From: Paragonimus skrjabini miyazakii
Lineage: Eukaryota; Platyhelminthes; Trematoda; Plagiorchiida; Troglotrematidae
Length of the DNA: 64,000 nt
NCBI GenBank assembly: GCA_014338405.1
Contig: JTDE01002228.1
Coordinates: forward strand, 9,254-73,253
Direction of reading: 5' to 3'
Shown: piece after piece, positions 57,590 through 64,000 of the stretch
Numbering within the stretch: the first letter of the stretch is position 1
Layout of the letters: every line of letters starts with the position of its first letter
Notes under the pieces: model-generated
The model's input: only the letters and a program-made list of their open reading frames with translations
What the model was told of the DNA's origin: nothing
Databases searched by the model: none
Program-made: the position numbers and the translations under genes

Positions 57590-57845
57590 TGGTTGAGCGT
57601 TCACCTATGATAATTCGGTTGTGCCTAATGTTAGGTCAATGGCACGGCGGTAAACACGGTCGCCTCATGAAAGTGTGGCCTGATTTCTAGTCCCGGCAGT
57701 GGCAACGACATGCACTACTGACGAGGTCCAACAAAGGGGAAACTCGCGTCTTATGCTTCTTTTCGTAAGAGGCCGACTGGAAAAGTCTACGGCAGTGCGA
57801 CAGCTGCGATCAGTTGTGGGTGATGTGCAATCTATATGAAATTTT
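57590..57845 (+). mobile_element. Family A SINE with partly kept hammerhead (copy A8)
   Basis: Leader GCGTTCACCTATGATAATTCGG, A box TGGCACGGCGG (57640-57650), B-box place TGATTTCTAGTCCC, ribozyme relic (57712-57756: GCACTA / CTGACGA / GGTCC...GGGG / AAAC TCGC GTC / TTATGC), GCGACAGCTGCGATCAGTTG segment and tail ending ATATGAAAT. The first core segment and GTC are intact, but stem II has lost a closing pair and stem I has about two mismatches. Sense strand relative to HCN, in the presumed intron 5. Confidence 0.7.
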
Positions 57846-57849
57846 ATAT

Positions 57850-59590
57850 AACGAATGAGATAGGTTATGGAGACTGAACCCAGTGTTATTGAACCCGTTC
57901 TCAGGCGAAAGCAACTAAAATAGGTGACCGGCACGAAAATTGAGGTTTATGGCAAATTAAAGCACATGACGCAAAGTATTGACCAAATGGCCCTATGAAA
58001 TGCTAGTCACAGAATAAACCTCCTAGTTCTGATGTTTCAAGCCTCTCCTGTTTGCCTTGCTGTAAAGGCCTAGGACTGTTTTGGTACATGTTCAACAGTT
58101 GTGTGGATTAGAGAAATTTACCCTTGCGCCAGACTGTAAGGACCTTTCTAACTTCTTAAAGAAACCTTCTCAGGGGATCAAGCAATGGATGCGAAGCTAG
58201 AAAATTGAATATACTGGTTACTCGAGATAACCCCATGACAGACATCTCGTAAGTAAAACACTCGGCCGTACGAGAGACTTCTGAATCAAGGTATAAAGAA
58301 ACCCCAGAGATATGAACTAAGGAAAAAAGCTATTTATCTTTAGAAATCGAAAACATCGTCGAAACGACGCTAAGGCAATGTCGTTATGGCACTGTTGTCA
58401 GTAATCCGTTTTGCTGCCACACAAAATGAAATGCTTACTATAGTTGCGGCTAGGAAATTTCCCTTTGTTATGCCAATGATTAGTCTTACGGCAACATGTG
58501 CAAATTCAAAACAAAAGCGTTATTTGCAAATAACAATTGGATCATCAAGATATTCAATGAGAATCAACATGAGCGCATTTTGGGAGACTATAAAGTCATA
58601 AACTTTCATTGATCTCACGTTGATGCGCATTTGAACCTAAAACGTCCATACCAATACGTTGCGTTCAAGCTTTTTGAGTCGCTGACCAATGAAATCGATA
58701 GTTCAATAGAGTCTTTTGGTTAAGACATCAGAATTTAAAAAATGGAGTTCACCAACCCCACGAGAAACTTAGTGGCAGGTCGACTAGTCCTTTGATTTAG
58801 TGGTAACTAACTGAAAATTCGAGGTTAACGGTTTTCTGTCTTACCACAGACGGAATTTAGGTTCAGGTGCATCCTTATGGTTTATACAACCGAACCTCTG
58901 GAATAGAGCCACTTGTTTACATTGTTTTCTGATTTGCCTATGCGGGGTCTTCCAGATGTTATGTGGCGAGACCGTTCCAGAGGAATCACACCCTTATGAA
59001 CCCTTATTGACAGCATAAAAACGCTCGAAGTTATCATTCCTGACAGTGCCACTTAATAGGCGGGGTTTTCTAGTAAAAACGAGTCGCCTTGCTACATGGG
59101 ATAGAAAGCGTGTTTAGTTTCACAAAATCTTTTTTACATACAGCATGAACTGATTACATAGTTCAACAGTGCGCACAGGCTAACGCGAAGAAACAAGAGT
59201 GGACTGAATGAGTATTCACCAGTGAGTGCTGATCGCCGACTATGTTGGAAAGACAGGGTTTCAGACACGTTGTCCGAGCAGAATGTCAACGATGAGTGAC
59301 GAGCAATCATTCAATTCGATCAAAGCAAGTCATCCTTCTTTATTGTCTCCTTTGTCGCTTGAAGTTAACTGACCAGTTTATTCATACTGCATTCGCGAAT
59401 ACCTGATTAACTCACACTAACCAAAATGGCAGCTTAACAGTGCACATTTGGTCATCTATCAACGTGTCCAGTGACAAAGAATGAAAGCGGCCGACAGTGG
59501 TAACTAAAAAGGTTCTTGTCATGGAGTTGATGACTGCGGTTAACAGGACAATTACTGGGCATTCTCTAGAAGTGATCCGACAGGCTGAGC
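57850..59590. other. No recognisable gene or element
   Basis: Presumed HCN intron 5 sequence. The open frame 58386-58601 (+) starts with ATG but carries no known motif and is not an HCN exon. Confidence 0.4.
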
Positions 59591-59591
59591 G

Positions 59592-59822
59592 TATCCCTAT
59601 GGTAGTTTGTCATGCCTAATGTAAGATCAGTGGCGCGGTGGTCTGGAAGGTTAGTTCGTGAGAATGTGGTCGCATTTCAAGTCCCAGCATTTACTGGGCT
59701 TGCATTAATGGCGAGCTGTGATAAGAGCTAAACTCGAGTATAGTGCTTTTTCAAAAGGATCTGGCTGGAATTACCACGGGAATGCCACAGCTACCACCAG
59801 TCGTGACTGAGATTCAAATCAA
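59592..59822 (+). mobile_element. Family A SINE with decayed hammerhead (copy A9)
   Basis: A box TGGCGCGGTGG (about 59631-59641), B-box place CATTTCAAGTCCC, ribozyme relic at 59702-59746 (GCATTA / ATGGCGA / GCTGTGATAAGAGC / TAAA C TCGA GTA / TAGTGC), then CTACCACCAGTCGTGACTGAG and a TTCAAATCAAAT tail. The head is well kept, but the ribozyme core has at least three substitutions. Confidence 0.65.
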
Positions 59823-59829
59823 ATCCCCT

Positions 59830-62800
59830 AAAATTTCCCACTATTCAGTAATAAACTGGAGCGTCAACATTTATACAACCAAACACCCATTATATGATAC
59901 TTTGTGCTGTAATGTTCATTATTGCATAGAATCAAATTGAGTCTTGCCTGGAAAACGATTGAACTTTGAGTTTTGCTTTGCCCTCGGATATTCCACTCAC
60001 GTGATAACGTCATTCAGAGTAAATCGAGTCGTGACACTGTTACTGAATTGCGATTGCACTAGCCTTTGGTAGTTTAGCCTTGCAGGTCTCTCGCTGGAGT
60101 GTTTCTGTCAAGTTATATTGCCCTGCGCGGTATGAAGGTTGAATTTTCCACGATCAGCGTGAATCATGTATAATTTATTCACACAAACGTCCTCTTGTAA
60201 AATCGCAACAAATGGGCCTCTATCTGGTTTACGAAGTGCAAGGGCTTCCATCTCTTTCAACTAAATGCTAGCTGGATACTGTCTCGATTTCAGTTGGCAA
60301 CTTTTGGCACCTGCTGAGAATAAAGTTAAACGCGACATACCTAATAAGTTTGCTACAAACCCGCTGACGCTTTGGTCAGGGATAGAAGGTATACCATCGA
60401 GCTGATATTACATGTCCTAAAAATGAGCTTGGGTTGGCTAACGATCGGCATGTCTCCGAAAAACTTGTGGTTCTTACCCAATAATACAATATCACCCCCA
60501 TAGTGACTTAGTTGACGAACTGTTTGTCTGGATGTGGAAGTATTTTTGACAGTCCGTTTGAAAAACTGACGTACCAAACGATCATGTGAATCAGCTCAAA
60601 GGTGGCTCACTAGAATTGATCCTATCTCTATGGATAATTTCTTTGTAAAAAACTTCAAGCTCGACGAAGTAGAATATGGCTACATTTTTGAGAACCCTGG
60701 GGATACAATGTTAGATCTAGAAAAACTTGACTAGTTATTTAACAACAACTGACAACAAAACAACAATATAAACATTCATCAACGCATCTAGTGGTTCTAG
60801 TGAATGTTTATCAATTAGGCAGCTGTTTTATGACAACTGATGTCTAATGACTTTGTGATAAGCATGGGACGCAACTGAACAAAAAGTGAAAGCGTCAAAA
60901 AACAATTGGACATTAGACAATTTAAACTCGTAATCAGTAAAAGATAAAACCAGTAGATGGTTGATACTGAAAGTAATTTTCCCCGCGCACAGGTCTCGAA
61001 AATGCTCGCGTTCACCAATAAAAGCTTTACCGCTGAATATGAACTTGAGAAATTATTCGTCAAGTCATTAACAGCAGACGCACACAACGATGTAAACTAA
61101 CTGTGGTTCCTTCAGTCGTCGCGATATTGCTGCACAGATCTGAACCTTGTTGAATACCAATGCGGTTTATAGATAAGTCCGATCGACCGAAAGTAGGTCA
61201 CACTGTGAGCACTCTTACCCAAATACTCAAGTTCTTTACTTCACTCCGAAGCCACAGTGAGTAATGGTCCAAGTCCCTCTGTCGAAGTGTAATGTCGCAA
61301 GTCCGCTGTACTCCGCTGCACAACAGGATTAGGGGTAATTACGCACAGTTAGAGTATGAACATGCACTGCTTTTAGCGTTGGAACCAGGATTTTAACACT
61401 ACTGTGTTGGATACTAGTCATAGTGCTCTGTAAAGCCTACGACTGATAACATTGGATGCTAAATCTTTTTCGAAAGGCAAATTAGCAAACAGGGACTTCG
61501 TCTTCCTCATGGCAGCTAAAGCTCGTGGTGATCATTCTACACGTACTTCGTAGGCACTTGTTCAGGAAAGTCATGTCACTTTGGGAACTTCACGAGTTGA
61601 GCTCATGTAAACATCAGTTTTGGATATGGATTATATGCACGTACATTTTCCTTCCATATGTTAGTGATAAAAACGCTGATGACTTCTGTTTGATATAAAT
61701 TTGTTTCACTCACAACTAATCGAAAACTGACTTTTACCACGAAGTTTTTAAATATATCTTTAATAGAATATATTTGTGTGCGACTACAACAGCAAATGTA
61801 CCGATCAACTTGTTCAGTTAGCCAAATCAAACCAAAAGAAAAATCAGGAGTACTAACGTAATACGTGCACTCGGATCGGTTGGTTGAAAGGTCAAGGAAA
61901 TCGCCGTTAATTCGCATGTTTTTTCATTAATTGATTTGAAAAGGCAACATCTTATCTCTCCTCATATTTATTTTTGTACAGCACTGCTTGTACGTGATGT
62001 CATGTAATTAAATAATTGTTGGTTGCCTTTATTCCTGTGCGTGCCTAGCGTATAAACAGCATATCTACCAATTTTGTAATCGCGGTTGCGCAGATTTTAA
62101 TATGGCACCGATATCACTGTCAGAACTTCGTGACATTATCTGTGCAGTATCACGATCAGAAGACACACGTTGACATCCACTATACGTAATTTCTCTGGAA
62201 TTGCCAGTTAGGCAATTGTTAGTAGCGGTGGATACGGCATGGTGAGAAAAATGCTCCCACAAAATCTAAAGTAAACTGATGGATCTCACAAAAAACTTTA
62301 GACTAAAAAGAGTCATCAAAATACAATTTAAAAAAATCGTTGTCTTGACGTCTTGTAATAATTGACATGAATAGAAAGCAGTTACTGATCTGGACAGAAG
62401 TTGACCTTCAGTAACCACTTACTTGTAGCTTTCTTGGGATGCTGATTATATGTTGCACCTCAGAGTTGGCAAAAGACATGTTATTTTAAAACACACAAGT
62501 AGAATCTCTGAGCAGTTCCAAAAATTGTACTTGAACAGGTACCTCCTACGTAAGCAATAAAGGAAGACTGCGGACTGACCGTAATGAGTTGTTTTAATTT
62601 ATGGTATATTAGCACGCATTTATAACGTTACGTCCGTATTACAAGGATCAGGTATTATCATTGGTTAACGATAATAGCATGTGTAAAATGACTAAATGCA
62701 GGCTGATTGGTGCAATGTTGGACGCTGTAACCGATTGTCAAATCCTGTTGTAGTGGAAAAAAGTGAATGTACCACAATAAACCTCGATATAAAATACCGA

Positions 62801-64000
62801 GTGAAGCCAATAAATGGATTCATCAAGAACGAGCAGTGTTTACAAAACATCCACTGGTATTTGGGAAGCATTCGGAATGTCCCAAGAGTAGCTGATGATG
62901 CGAAGCGTTGGAGCTGAAATTTAATCCAACAGTGGAATGTTTTAGCTGGCCGCCACTTACCGACCCTCGGAGGAAGAATTAAAACATACGCGCGGCAGAG
63001 TTCTATTCAAATGTCCTGTCTATTTTTATCAAGTCAAACAAAAATGTATAGTGTGGTCTGATACAACATTTACGCGCGTTTAGTAGAATGAAGCACAAAA
63101 CAGTGAAAACACCACATTGTTGCAACATTTTGAAATAACGGAATTAGTTTTTGTGTCGGAGTAGCAGGAGCGAACAAGAAACAAGTTCAACTAAGGTCAT
63201 CTAAGCCATAGATACAAATGTAGACAGCGGTTCGACATGTTTACCTTACAGTTATGACGCAAATGGAACAGTGGTAGTTTGTTCGATGGCGGTGCGGTTG
63301 GTGGGCCACGGCAACTACAAGACCCGGCAAAACGCTTCTCTGAGCACAGGAATGAACTATCCAATAAACTGTGGCCAAAATTATGCACCACGCGAGTTTT
63401 GACTGACTGCCTTTGACTCGGTAAATCGGACGAACGGAAGTGACTGGGTTGGCGGCATGACACGACTCGAAAAGGTGTGCAGTAATTGCTTCGATAATCG
63501 TCCTGGTGATTCCGAGATTGATCCGGGATGGATGATACTCACAAATACGTTCAGATAAGCGTCTGGTTGGGCGATCCCCATAACTAATTCCACAGAAACA
63601 TGCAAATGGGCATACCCAGAAGGAAGCCGCAGACCGTAACCGGTCTTAGTGCATCCATTCGAACTAAAGACAAGCGGATAAGATAACTTGAATACAACAT
63701 TTACTACTGTTTGAAGGTGATTTGAAGTCTGCGTTAAAGAGCCAATTTTGTGCAGAGCTGCTTTCGGTTATTCTAATTGGACATCTTGCGTATATCTCAC
63801 CTGTTTTTTAAACGGAATTCTAACGGCAAAGTACAAGCCCTGAGTGCAAGTTAATGTTCGGCTAAAATAGGTCTAGGACTTAGCGATTTATTGATTCCAG
63901 AAGGGTCAAGGATCTTTTATGGATTAGTTACAAGAGTTGCTCACTTTTCCGTCTGAGCCCTTCAAGGGATAAGTTATTCTAGTTTGAATTACGTCAGTTT
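59830..64000. other. About 4.2 kb without recognisable features
   Basis: Presumed HCN intron 5 sequence. Open frames such as 60815-61087 (-), 61603-61917 (-), 62696-62917 (+) and 63197-63605 (-) have no recognisable motif. The segment at about 63200-63610 is somewhat more GC-rich than its surroundings and could be part of an unrecognised repeat. Confidence 0.4.

Noticed and set aside
57858..57880. IGYGD-like codons as the HCN pore filter
   Set aside because: A TGA follows directly and the flanking sequence is SINE copy A8, not pore sequence.
63197..63605. Overlapping minus-strand frames near the right edge as a gene
   Set aside because: No recognisable domain and no splice context; possibly part of an unknown repeat, but not supportable.

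Overview
The window is eukaryotic nuclear DNA: AT-rich, gene-poor, with long introns and many decayed retroelements. The repeats point to a parasitic flatworm (trematode or cestode). They include tRNA-derived SINEs carrying hammerhead ribozymes, as in the Schistosoma S-alpha family, Penelope-like elements with GIY-YIG tails, and Ty3/gypsy elements. The species is not identified and the clade is an inference.

One protein-coding gene can be supported. It is the 5' part of an HCN-type (hyperpolarization-activated, cyclic-nucleotide-gated) channel on the + strand. Five exons (14836-16160, 37714-37877, 39316-39483, 48633-48730, 56095-56244) join in frame through GT-AG introns into 635 codons. They cover a long N-terminal region, the HCN domain, S1 to S5 and the start of the turret. 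The pore (GYG), S6, C-linker and cyclic-nucleotide-binding domain were not found and should lie to the right of the window. Introns are about 21.6, 1.4, 9.1 and 7.4 kb.

Mobile elements, left to right: a GIY-YIG tail of a Penelope-like element (1794-2090, -); a gypsy element (3217-5187, -) with a perfect 6-bp target duplication but most of gag-pol deleted; three tRNA-derived SINE copies without ribozyme (12.1-13.5 kb); a 4.2-kb gypsy element (30217-34463, -) in intron 1, whose LTR cores are identical although its coding body is wrecked; a related LTR (about 44853-45190); and a Penelope-like remnant (about 54060-55220, +) in intron 4.

The most interesting system is a dispersed SINE family with a Pol III-type head (A and B boxes) followed by a 45-nt minimal type I hammerhead. 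One copy (2897-2941, -) keeps every core nucleotide, one (5444-5488, +) differs at the cleavage triplet, and at least five more are decayed but mostly keep the 45-nt span. A second tRNA-headed element (50105-50240) has a hammerhead of the same size and position but a different head and different stems, with one core substitution. The rest of the window, over half of it, shows no recognisable gene or element.
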